A program made the translations under genes and the position numbers. Under the pieces are notes generated by a model that saw only the letters and a list, made by a program, of their open reading frames with translations, had not been told where the DNA came from and did not search any database. This document shows positions 55,745 through 64,000 of a DNA stretch of 64,000 nt, one piece after another (positions within the stretch are counted from its first letter, which is position 1; every line of letters begins with the position of its first letter). Source of the DNA: Bog-756 sp963841885. Its GTDB lineage: Bacteria > Actinomycetota > Acidimicrobiia > Acidimicrobiales > RAAP-2. The stretch is from positions 62,001 to 126,000 of the forward strand of contig CAWJEK010000002.1 in assembly GCA_963841885.1 (NCBI GenBank). Reading direction: 5' to 3'.

Positions 55745-56875
55745 TCATCGATGGTGGTCATCCGAAAATCGGATCCGTGTGCGGTGGAGACGGTTTCGCG
55801 GACACTCCGGCTCCAGTAGGCGCGGGGTCCCGTGTCGCGAGCGGATATACCGCGGCGAAGGGACCGCCGTTCCGGCCAGGAATGCGACGGCGTGGACCGG
55901 CGGAAGTCGGACCGCCCAGGCGAGGCGATGGCGAGCCGAAACGGAGTCGTTCCACCACCCGAACAACGACAGGTGGAGCCTGGTCGATGCAGGGAGTTGG
56001 ACCGGAGATGCAGGGCTCACGAAATTCGAGTTGAGGCGTCACTTGCGTTAGTTCCTGCAAGAGCACGTCGAAGAGCCACCCCAACCGGACTCGCTCAAAG
56101 GCCGCCCGTGATTCGGTCTGTCCGATGATTCGTAGCAGGAGAACGATGTCCCGCCGGACACCAGCCCCACATTGCCCTTCCACAGGTCGTTGACGATGTG
56201 CAGCGCGGAGGCCACCAGCAGGTCCGGAGCTGCGAAGCGGACCGTTACGCCACAGAGAGATGCCGGTTCGGCGCAGGCGGCAATATCGGCCGGAGTCAAG
56301 CGAGTGCCCAGGACCCACGGTGCCAGATGGTGGTGCACATCGACGTTTCCACCACGGTCCGAATGGAGATTCGCACCCTCGCGACACACCGAGTCGAACC
56401 ATTTCCATTGTGGTACGGCTGCTCCGAATTGAAGTAGCCCTGGTCCTTGGCCAGCGTCACGACCCGATCAAAATCTCCCTGTTCCACGACAATGTCCAGA
56501 TCGGCGTAGGGTCGTGGCCAGCCCTCGGGATAGAACCGCGCTACGGCCGGCCCCTTGATGACGACTACTGCGACCTGTCGCTCGGCAAGAGTGCCGAGCA
56601 GTGCGGCTCCGGCCGCATCCACGGCCATCGAACGCATCTCGGCCTGCAGCGCGTGATCCTAAAACACGCGGAAATAAGGTTGGCCGGCGTGTTCCGGAAA
56701 GTCGGCCAATGCCCACGGGCGGTCGGGGCGAGGCCTTCGTGGAGGATCACCTCAAGTTCCCGTTCGAACGCCGCGGGCGCCGGGGGGCAATCGGAGTCCT
56801 TGGCGAGTCCGGCGAGGAAGCACCATCCGCGGCCGGGCCGAGTTGACTCAACGGGCCGCGGCGAGCACCCTTCAT
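55745..56875 (-). CDS. nucleotidyltransferase family protein (NTP_transf_5-like), about five frameshifts
   Basis: Fragments in three frames add up to about 375 residues. The diagnostic part is VAVVVIKGPAVARFYPEGW then PRPYADLDIVV, the K-G and D-x-D nucleotidyltransferase motif of the pfam14907 group. Later parts read VHHHLAPWVLG, FAAPDLLVASALHIVNDLWK and AFERVRLGWLFDVLLQELTQ, then a basic end (AVRLPPVHAVAFLAG, PRYIRSRHG). Start is placed at ATG 56875 (MKGARRGPLSQ). Such proteins occur with lasso-peptide and exopolysaccharide genes; substrate unknown. The repeated breaks look like sequence errors, but true decay of this gene cannot be excluded. Confidence 0.7.
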
Positions 56876-56953
56876 GCGAAGCGAAGACATGGTCGACAAG
56901 GGAGCATTTGCGTTCACGTTACCTTCCACCACCTGCACAACTTCCAATTGCGG

Positions 56954-56985
56954 ATCTCCCCACCCGTCGAAACGGGTGGGGAGAT
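56954..56985 (-). terminator. strong hairpin after the GH16 gene
   Basis: ATCTCCCCACCCGT, CGAA, ACGGGTGGGGAGAT: a 14-base perfect stem with a CGAA tetraloop, 25 bases downstream of the GH16 stop and before the nucleotidyltransferase start on the minus strand. There is no U-run, so termination would rely on stem strength. It could also be a processing or stability element. Confidence 0.6.
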
Positions 56986-57010
56986 GGCGGGCGGTTCCGA
57001 AGGCTCGGGC

Positions 57011-58869
57011 CTAGTGCTGCCAGATGTTCACTGACTTGATGTCGAAGCTTCCGGAAGATGGGGTCGAGCTGTCTGCCGCCTTGCCGGGGAGCCCGTCGAC
57101 GGCGAGATTTGCAATGAAGTACATCTGTTGACTGGATACCCCGCTGGTCGTAGAGGCTACGGCGTTGCCGTCGAAATACCACGTGATCTTGCCCGGCTCC
57201 CAGTCAACTGCATAGGTGTGTAGGCGGTGGAGAGGTCCGACGTGTGCAGGAGCGTTCGTGCCTGGACCTTGTCTCCATTGACGTCCGAGACGATGTTCGT
57301 GAAAGCGACCGCCGAGGTGTCATTGCCCCAGACTTCCATGATGTCGATCTCCGGCGGCCACGACCTATTCGTCGGCAACAGCCAGAGTGCGGGCCAGAAG
57401 CCATCTCCCTTGGGGACCTTGGCCACGACCTGGACGAAGCCATAAGTGAAGTCGAGGGAGTTGTAGGTGGTCACCATCCCGGAACGCCACGGATACACCT
57501 TCGTCGGCCCAGGCCCGAACTCTCCCGGAGAGTATCCAGTTGTCGCCACTCTCGAAGCGGTGAGGGCCAGCCGACCCGACGACACATCGACCTGAGAGGG
57601 CGTGTACCACTCCAACTCCGGGTTCCCGAAGTTGGTGCCCTGATCGCACGGATTGAACCAGGGATAGCAGGTATTCCAATTCGAGGCGTCGAGCTTGTTG
57701 CCGGTGAAGCCGTCCGAGAAGCGCAGGATCCATGGGCCCGGAATTCCGGGGCCGGCTCCGGACTGCGCCTGGGTCGTCGATGTGGTCGTGGTCGGGGCGA
57801 ACGGTGTTGTGGTCGGCGTGGGGGATGTCGACGTGGTCGAACTCGGGGTCGCCCCGCTCGTCGTAGTCGTCGTAGCGGAGTCGGACTGGGCCGATACCGT
57901 CGGTGATCCGAACGGCACCCAGGTGCCAGCTGTCGATACGACGTAGTAGCCAGGGCCGTCCTCGACTAGTCCAGCGGCCTCGAAGCCGGTGTGCGATGCC
58001 GGCGACCCGTAGAAGTGGGCGTCACCGATGGCGAAGATTCCGCCGTCCGCGGCCACCAGTGAGTAGCCGCCGCCGTCGGGCGTGGCCGCCATGCCGACGA
58101 TCGGCTTGTTCAAGTGCAGTTTGCCCAGTGAGCCGAAGAAGCCCGCGTCGCCGATGGAGAAGATGCCGCCATCGGCGGCCACCAGCCAGTAGCCGCGCCC
58201 GTCCGGGGTGGCGGCCATCCCGACGATCGGCCGGTTCAGGTTGAGTCCGGCTGCGGACCCGAAATAGCCGGCGTCACCGAACGCGAAGATGCCGCCGTCG
58301 GCGGCCACCAGCCAGTAGCCGCGCCCGTCCGGGGTGGCGGCCATCCCGACGATCGGTCGATTGAGCGTCAGTGTCCCGGTGGACCCGTAGGAACCGGCGT
58401 CACCGAATGGGAAGACGGCCCCCGTGGCAGAGACCAGCCAGTAGCCGGCACCATCCGGGGTGGCGGCCATGTCCACGATGCGCTGACGCGGCGTGGGGGC
58501 GGTGGCGCTGCCAAAGTTCGGCGCACTGCCGACCGACGTCACTCTTCCGTCTGCCTGTGCTGTCCAGCCTCCACCGGTCGGGCGACCGACGGCGGATACC
58601 GTCTGGCTCGTCACTGCCGCGGTGGTCTGCGCTCGTGCCGCGTGTCCCGGGGTGCCGCTACCGAAGGTCAGGACTCCGGCCAGCACGATGGCGATGGCTC
58701 CGGTGGCGGGATACTTCCCGACCCAACTCCGACGAATCCGACCTGGCGCCGATTGCACATTTTGCGTCTGGATTGCCGCGCTGAACTCCGCGGGAACCCC
58801 TTCTAAGTCCTGGTATTTGCCCCATGCCGAGGTATCGACGAGCCCCTCGGCCAAGTTGAGCCGCGGCAT
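57011..58869 (-). CDS. GH16 glycoside hydrolase with N-terminal GYW-type repeats, one frameshift near the C-terminus
   Basis: The N-terminus has an unusual ~50-residue polar leader, then an export helix (GAIAIVLAGVLTFGSG). Four ~42-residue repeats (PIVGMAATPDGRGYWLVAAD, continuing with GG and FGDA motifs) follow, then a Thr/Ser/Pro linker. The catalytic domain from ~57730 has LRFSDGFTGNKLDASNWNT, LEWYTPSQV, GDGFWPALWLLP and EIDIMEVWGND, the GH16 ExDxxE active site with both Glu and the Asp. A shift near 57215 restores YAVDWEPGKITWYFDGN to the stop at 57011. Start ATG 58869 is preferred over 58920. It is probably a secreted endo-beta-glucanase or similar enzyme. Confidence 0.87.
57990..58500. 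repeat. 126-bp tandem repeats encoding GYW-type units in the GH16 gene
   Basis: Adjacent 42-residue units repeat with high DNA identity. For example GCCAGTAGCCGCGCCC occurs at 58185 and again at 58311, a period of 126 bases, and the surrounding GTCCGGGGTGGCGGCCATCC block is identical in both. Four complete units are readable. Recent duplication or gene conversion is likely. Confidence 0.85.
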
Positions 58870-58980
58870 GTTGCAATGTGGTTGCGTTCTGTGCCTCGGA
58901 CCAGGTGATCCTCGGCACATCTTCGAGGTGACCGCAGGTACGTTGCCGACCGGTCGCAGGTCCCGATCAGGCTCCCGCCG

Positions 58981-60837
58981 TCAACCTCGCCGCCGGCCCG
59001 GGTCATATGCCGCAGCCTGGAGCTCGAACAGCTCGGCGTAGAGCCCGTCCTGGTCCATCAGTTCCTCGTGGGTGCCGTTTTCGATGATCAGGCCCGACTC
59101 CATCACGTAGATGCGGTCGGCCGACCGGACGCTAGAGAACCGGTGGGAGATGAGCAGCACGGCCCGACCTTTGTAGAGGGTGCGCACGTTCTCGAACAGC
59201 GCCGCCTCGGCCCTCGGGTCGAGGGAGGCGGTGGGCTCGTCGAGGATGACGAACGGTGCGTCGCGGAAGAAGGCCCGGGCCAACGCCATGCGCTGCCACT
59301 GGCCGAGGGACAGGTTGGCTCCGCCGAAGTACTCCGAGCCCAACAGGTTGTCGTACCCCTTGGGTAGTTCGGCGATGAACTTGTCGGCCTGGGCCAGGAC
59401 GGCCGCATGGACGATGGCGTCGGTGTCGTCGATCCGTGACACGTCACCCAGCCCGATGTTCTCGCCGGCGGTCATGAAGTACTGGCCGAACTCCTGGAAG
59501 ATGAGGGCTATCGATCGCCGCAGCTGGTCCGGGTCACAGCCGGCGATGTCGGTGTCGTCCCAGAAGATGGTCCCCGAGGTCGGGGTGTAGAGGCCCGCCA
59601 TCAACTTGGCCAGGGTGGTCTTTCCCGAGCCGTTCTCGCCCACGAGAGCCACCACCTCGTCGTGGGCGATCTCCAGGGAGACGCCTTTCAGCGACGGCCT
59701 CGAGCGGCTCGGATAGGTGAACGTCAGGTCGTCGGCTCGGAGCGTGGTGAATCCCGTCGGCGCCGTCCCCGTCGGCCGCCGCCGGTGGAGTTCGGGGATG
59801 TGGTCGACGAAGGTGGTGAAGTCCTGCATGTAGAGGGTGTTCTCGTACATGGCGCCTGAGCTGCCGCCCACCCCGTGTACCCGCTGGGCCAGGAGGATGA
59901 TGGCGCCGGCGGCCGCTCCTGCCGACGCGAGGGACAGGTGGCCCTTGACCACCATCCACACCAGCAGGATCAGGGCGATCACCGTGAGCACGGCGTTGAG
60001 GGCGGTGCCGATGATGCCGAGCCGGATCCGGCTTCGGGCCAGCTGTCGGATGTCGGCGATCCGCGCCCGGTAGAGCGCATCGAGCCGGGACCGGAAGTAC
60101 CCGACGAGGGAGAAGGCCCGGATCTCACCCGCCAGCTGGCGGTGGGTCAGCACCAGGAAGAGATAGCTGCGCTGGCGGTCGCGCTCGGTCTGGCCCACGG
60201 CGAAGACGTGCAGGAGTCGGCTGGCCTTCCGGGAGGCCAGCCACACCGGTACGAAGCCCAGGGCCAGGAGAGCGATGATCACCGGCTGGATGACGATCAG
60301 GGCGATGCCGATCCCGACGATGCCGAAGGCGGTCCCGACGATGGCCGTCAGTCCGTTGACCATCTGGACCGGTCGGGTGGAGGCGGCCAGCTGGGCCCGC
60401 TGCAGGGCGTTGTGGTACTCGGTCCGCTCGTAGTCGAGGAGGTCCACGGCGGTGGCCGCCTCGACGACCTGACCGATGGCGTGCTGTTCGACCAGACCCG
60501 AGAGGATCCGGGTCTCCTCGGTGGTGGCTGTCGCCACGAACTGGAGGCCGGCGGTCACCAACGCCAGGAGGATGACGTAGGGGAGCGCGGCGTGCATGGT
60601 GACCTTGCCCTTTTCGCCCGTCAGGACGGCGAGCAGGTCCCGTCCGACCAGGACCTCGACCCCCAGCCCGATACCGCTGAGGATCGACAGCACGCTGGTG
60701 ATCACCAGTGGACCCGGAGCGGCCTGCCAGCTGATGCTGATCGCCCGGCGGAACACCTCGGGGAATTTGCGGTAGGTCCGGGGGCCCGGCGGGCTGAAGA
60801 GCTGGTCGATCAGGACCGGATCGTCCGAGTCGCTCAC
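58981..60837 (-). CDS. ABC exporter, fused permease and ATPase
   Basis: About 618 residues from GTG 60837, preferred because GAGGG lies just upstream; an open frame extends to 60888. The transmembrane domain (residues ~35-310) has about six helices. The ATPase domain shows Walker A GENGSGKTT, Q-loop region IFQEFGQY, signature LSLGQWQR (a G-to-L variant of LSGGQ), Walker B FVILDEPTASLD and H-loop LISHRFSS. This is a half-transporter that acts as a dimer, like exporters of lipids or peptides. The frame is fully intact. It is upstream of the GH16 gene on the same strand and divergent from the repeat protein. Substrate unknown. Confidence 0.92.
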   Translation of the reverse strand: MSDSDDPVLIDQLFSPPGPRTYRKFPEVFRRAISISWQAAPGPLVITSVLSILSGIGLGVEVLVGRDLLAVLTGEKGKVTMHAALPYVILLALVTAGLQFVATATTEETRILSGLVEQHAIGQVVEAATAVDLLDYERTEYHNALQRAQLAASTRPVQMVNGLTAIVGTAFGIVGIGIALIVIQPVIIALLALGFVPVWLASRKASRLLHVFAVGQTERDRQRSYLFLVLTHRQLAGEIRAFSLVGYFRSRLDALYRARIADIRQLARSRIRLGIIGTALNAVLTVIALILLVWMVVKGHLSLASAGAAAGAIILLAQRVHGVGGSSGAMYENTLYMQDFTTFVDHIPELHRRRPTGTAPTGFTTLRADDLTFTYPSRSRPSLKGVSLEIAHDEVVALVGENGSGKTTLAKLMAGLYTPTSGTIFWDDTDIAGCDPDQLRRSIALIFQEFGQYFMTAGENIGLGDVSRIDDTDAIVHAAVLAQADKFIAELPKGYDNLLGSEYFGGANLSLGQWQRMALARAFFRDAPFVILDEPTASLDPRAEAALFENVRTLYKGRAVLLISHRFSSVRSADRIYVMESGLIIENGTHEELMDQDGLYAELFELQAAAYDPGRRRG

Positions 60838-60975
60838 CAATGCCCTCTTTCCGGATACCGTGCGTCCACAGTCGGCGCATACCGCCAAACGACGATCGTG
60901 ATGGGTTCTACGGTATCCCTTAACACGCGCGGGCGGCTAACCTTGGTTTTTCGTTTCATGGGACAAACAGGGGCT

Positions 60976-62525
60976 ATGCGGATGCGGATGGATCGATCGT
61001 TGGTACGTGTCGGGATCGCGATCGGAGTGGCGGCGACCGTCGTCCTTCCGATCTTCGGATCAGGTCAGGCGGGGGCGGCGACGCCGAGCACGACGTCCGC
61101 CACGTCAGGGCCACATCACATCACGCCCGCCTACGTGCCCACTGCTGGTCACGTGGAGGCCCCGTGCGGCCGGAGTGACTCCTCCGCAATCGGCGTCGTT
61201 CAGCCAGCAGCCGGGCGACGTGGTGTACCAGAAGAGCGGCGACCTGGTCACCGGACCCAATCCGAACCCCGACGTGGCCGACCTCACCTACGCGTCGGCG
61301 GCTGACAACGGAACCACGATCTCGTTCACGGCCCTGACGAAGGACCTCGTGGATCCGAGCACCGACCCGAACTGGTTGAACAACACCTATATCGGTTGGG
61401 CCATCAGCCCGACGTCGAGCGGCAAACCGATCTACTACCGCGTACTTCCAACTCAATCCCAACGGCACGTACAACGGTGAACTCACCTACGCCGCCACCG
61501 ACTCGCCCGTGAGTTGCACGGTGACCCTCGCCTTCGACACCACGAACGGCTACCAGGCGAGTGTGCCCACGGCCTGCCTGCCCGGGGTGACCTCCTTCGG
61601 GTGGTACGCCTACAGCCTGTACGACACGGTCCCGCTGAGTCAGGACCCGAAGGGGGCCGACGGCTACGGCCGGTCCATCCCGGATCCCAACACCAACAGC
61701 GGGCTCGTGTACGCCTCCGCGGTGACCGCCGCCGCCGCCCATCAACCCGACCAAGCCTCCCGGCATCAACCCCGGTTACTGGCTGTTCGCCCGGGACGGC
61801 GGCGTCTTCGCCTTCGGCGCGGCCGCGTTCGAGGGTTCCGAGGGGGGCAAGCCGTTGAACAAGCCGATCGTGGGCGGCGCCTCCACCATCGACGGCAAGG
61901 GGTACTGGATGGTGGCCAGTGACGGCGGCGTCTTCTCCTTCGGCGACGCCCGCTTCTACGGATCGTTGGGTGGACAGCACCTGTATGACCCGATCGTGGC
62001 CATCGTTCCCCTACCCACCTCCACCGGGTACTGGCTGATCGGCGCACGGCGGGAACGTCTTCCCCTTCGGCGGAGCCGCGCTCGTACGGAAACCTGGTCG
62101 GCAAGCAGTTGGCCGCGCCGATCGTCGGGGCCGCCGCGACGTCCAACGGACTGGGCTACTGGCTGGTCGGCTCCGACGGGGGCGTCTTCGCCTTCGGGAA
62201 TGCCACCTTCCAGGGCTCGGAAGGCAACGTCGTCCTCAACAAGCCGATGGTGAACATCGCCGCCGCAGGGACCAAGGGGGGCTACCTGACGGTCGCCGCC
62301 GACGGGGGCGTCTTCGCCTTCGGTGGGGCGCCGTTCTTCGGTTCGACCGCCGCCCTCCCGCTGGTCGCGCCCATCGAGGGGATCGCCGTGACGGCCGAGG
62401 ACACCGGCTACCGGATGGTCGCCTCCGACGGAGGGATCTTCAGCTACGGGACGGCGAAGTTCTTCGGCTCCATGGGTGGGAAGCCCCTCAACCAGCCGAT
62501 CGTGGGGATGGCGTCCGAGGGGTGA
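60976..62525 (+). CDS. exported protein with GYW-type propeller repeats, about four frameshifts
   Basis: A signal peptide (SLVRVGIAIGVAATVVLPIF then AGAATP) follows ATG 60976. The next ~200 residues (SASFSQQPGDVVYQKSGDL, LAFDTTNGYQASVPTAC) form an unrecognised all-beta domain with two Cys. From ~61770 there are seven repeats of the form GYWLVxxDGGVFAFGxAxFxGS. Frameshifts lie near 61165, 61455, 61745 and 62045. It resembles the repeat parts of the 40.5 kb and GH16 genes without their other domains. Its stop overlaps the next gene's GTG start (GTGA), so the two are translationally coupled. Confidence 0.8.
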
Positions 62526-63720
62526 CCGTGCCCGTCCGCGAGGTGAGGCCGGCCCCGGCCCTCCGACCGCTCGACATCGCCTACGGGATCCCGCTCGGGA
62601 GTGACCCCGTGGCCCCTCTCGAGCGGGGTCCGTCCGGCGTCACCCCGATGGAGGCCATCTCCCAGGTCCTGGCCGAGGCCCTGAGTCGGACCCCGTGCCT
62701 GCTCAGCTTCTCGGGGGACGCGACTCCTCCGCCCTCCTGGCGGCCGCCGTCGACGTGGCCCGTCGCGAGGGACTCGATCTCCCGGTGCCCGCCACCCTGG
62801 TCTTCCCCCAGTCGGAGGACTCCAACGAGGACGAGTGGCAGGCGATCGTCCTCCGTCACCTCGGCGTGACCGAATGGGAGCGGATCGAGATCCACGAGGA
62901 GTTCGACGCGGTGGGACCGGTGGCCACCGAGGCGCTCCTCCGGCACGGGCTGCTCTGGCCGTTCAACACGCACTTCCACGCCCCGATCGTCGAGCGGGCC
63001 GCCGGTGGCTCGGTGGTCACCGGATTCGGGGGGGACGAGCTCGGCAACAGTCTGAACTCGGCCCGGGCCGAGCAGCTGCTGGCGTCACGGCGCGTCTCCC
63101 ACGGGCGCGACCTGCTGGTGATCGGCATGGCGCTGTCGCCGACGCCCGTGCGGGCCGCGGTGCACCGGCGACGGGCCCGCGCCGACCTCGGTGAGGTGCC
63201 CTGGCTGACCGGCGAGGGGGCCCGCCAGCTCGTCCACGCCTACGGGCAGAGCGAGGCCACCATCCCGCTGGGCTGGGAGGCCAAGCTCCGACGCTGGATC
63301 TGGCCCGGCCGCTATTTCCGCGTGTGCGTCGACAGCTTCGCCGCGCTGGGGTCGTACCACGACGTGGACGTCGTGCACCCCTTCGTCGAGGCCCGGGTGC
63401 TGGACGCCCTGGGCTCGCTCGGGGGATTCGAGGGGCTGGGGGACCGGACCGGGCTCATGAGGCACGTCTTCGGCGATCTCCTACCCGCCGAGCTCATCGA
63501 GCGGAGGACGAAGGCCGGGTTCACCGATCCGCTGTGGACCGCAACGGCCCGCCGGTTCGCCCGGGAGTGGTCGGGCGGGGGCGTGGACGAGACCCTCGTC
63601 GACCCCGACGCCCTGCGCAGGCACTGGGCCGGCGACACCCGCAACCTGGTGTCGACCACGCTCCTCCAGGCGGCATGGCTGCACGATCACGGGAGTGCGG
63701 CGGTGGGCTCCTCCGACTGA
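62522..63720 (+). CDS. asparagine-synthase-like ATP-dependent amidotransferase domain protein, one frameshift
   Basis: About 400 residues. LLSFSG then GGRDSSALLAAAV is the PP-loop (SGGxDSS) that binds ATP; the break near 62715 is a run of five G where six restore SGGRDSS. TLVFPQSEDSNEDEWQ, VVTGFGGDEL and LIERRTKAGF follow, as in the C-terminal domain of AsnB and of lasso-peptide cyclases. The glutaminase (GATase_6) domain is absent; only ~60 unrelated residues precede the PP-loop. Such short forms may adenylate a carboxylate for amide or lactam formation with a free amine. Coupled to the upstream repeat protein. Substrate unknown. Confidence 0.82.
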
Positions 63721-64000
63721 CGTCCGTCGTCCGGGCCGAGGTCGCCGATGGCACCGAGCAGTTCGGCCATGGCGTCGTCCGCCCGTGCCCAGTCGTGGGG
63801 CCGACCGAAGCGGAGCATGGGGTACGCCAGGAGATCGAGGAGGCCCTGGGTGGGAACGCCGGGGGCGGACAGCCCCGAGTTGGCGAGCAGTGCCTGGATG
63901 GCGTCCGTCGGGCGGGCCCGGTGGATCTCCAGGTCGTCGGTCCAGTCGAGCAGCACCCAACCCCCGAAGGGCACGTCGGGTGGGACCGGCGGGAGGGTGA
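63687..64000 (-). CDS. C-terminal part of an unrecognised protein (truncated at the right edge)
   Basis: Open frame entering from the right edge and stopping at 63687, overlapping the convergent asparagine-synthase-like gene by 34 bases. About 104 residues: Pro-rich start, GGWVLLDWTDDLEIHRARP, then helices (LLDLLAYPMLRFGRPHDWA). No family recognised. The N-terminus is outside the window, so domain content cannot be judged. G+C and codon use match the neighbours. Confidence 0.45.
   Translation of the reverse strand, partial: TLPPVPPDVPFGGWVLLDWTDDLEIHRARPTDAIQALLANSGLSAPGVPTQGLLDLLAYPMLRFGRPHDWARADDAMAELLGAIGDLGPDDGRQSEEPTAALP

Noticed and set aside
57990..58500. CRISPR-like array
   Set aside because: The 126-base repeats are coding, without short spacers, and lie within the GH16 frame.

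Overview
The window is high-GC bacterial DNA: sampled 60-base lines run near 70% G+C in the peptide-synthetase genes and 53-60% in parts of the right half. Codon use, GTG/TTG starts, ATGA/GTGA gene overlaps and several exported proteins built from GYWLVxxDGGxFxFGDAxFxGS repeats fit an actinobacterium, probably of the Acidimicrobiia type. This is inference; there is no rRNA or tRNA here to settle it. Nearly every long gene is broken by one or more single-base frameshifts, often at short homopolymers and inside conserved domains. I read these mainly as indel errors of an unpolished assembly and give each gene its whole span.

Region 1 (about 0.3-30.4 kb) is a nonribosomal peptide (NRPS) locus. 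A leftward operon encodes a phosphopantetheinyl transferase, a SyrP-like Fe(II)/2-oxoglutarate beta-hydroxylase and a CmlA-like protein (metallo-beta-lactamase-fold diiron beta-hydroxylase). Rightward come five NRPS proteins: NRPS1 C-A-T-C-A-T-TE; NRPS2 degenerate C-A(Asp code)-T; NRPS3 C-A-T-C-A-T; NRPS4 a lone C domain; NRPS5 a remnant C lobe-A-T-TE. A methyltransferase gene lies antisense between NRPS4 and NRPS5. Both thioesterases carry Cys where Ser is usual. NRPS1 and NRPS2-5 look like two assembly lines that share adenylation-domain types. Two beta-hydroxylase families, an inactive C-like domain beside an Asp-activating domain, and Cys thioesterases together suggest a beta-hydroxylated (possibly beta-lactone or ester) peptide. 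Also present are a GT2 glycosyltransferase, a membrane-anchored endonuclease/exonuclease/phosphatase-fold protein and an HSL-type esterase.

Region 2 (30.4-36.7 kb) looks like a nonulosonic-acid (sialic acid, Kdn or similar) glycan locus: Wzm/Wzt-type ABC exporter, polysialyltransferase-like glycosyltransferase, CMP-nonulosonate synthetase fused to a HAD phosphatase, a PhyH-family dioxygenase and a short NeuB synthase.

Region 3 (37-64 kb) is a surface and exopolysaccharide region: a PQQ-propeller/IPT exported protein, DUF457-like membrane protein, Fn3/propeller-repeat protein, flippase, three glycosyltransferases, a GMC-type oxidoreductase, an NAD-dependent epimerase, a polytopic membrane protein, two sulfotransferases, GH5 and GH16 glycoside hydrolases, an NTP_transf_5-type nucleotidyltransferase, an ABC exporter, another repeat protein, an asparagine-synthase-like protein and a partial gene at the right edge.
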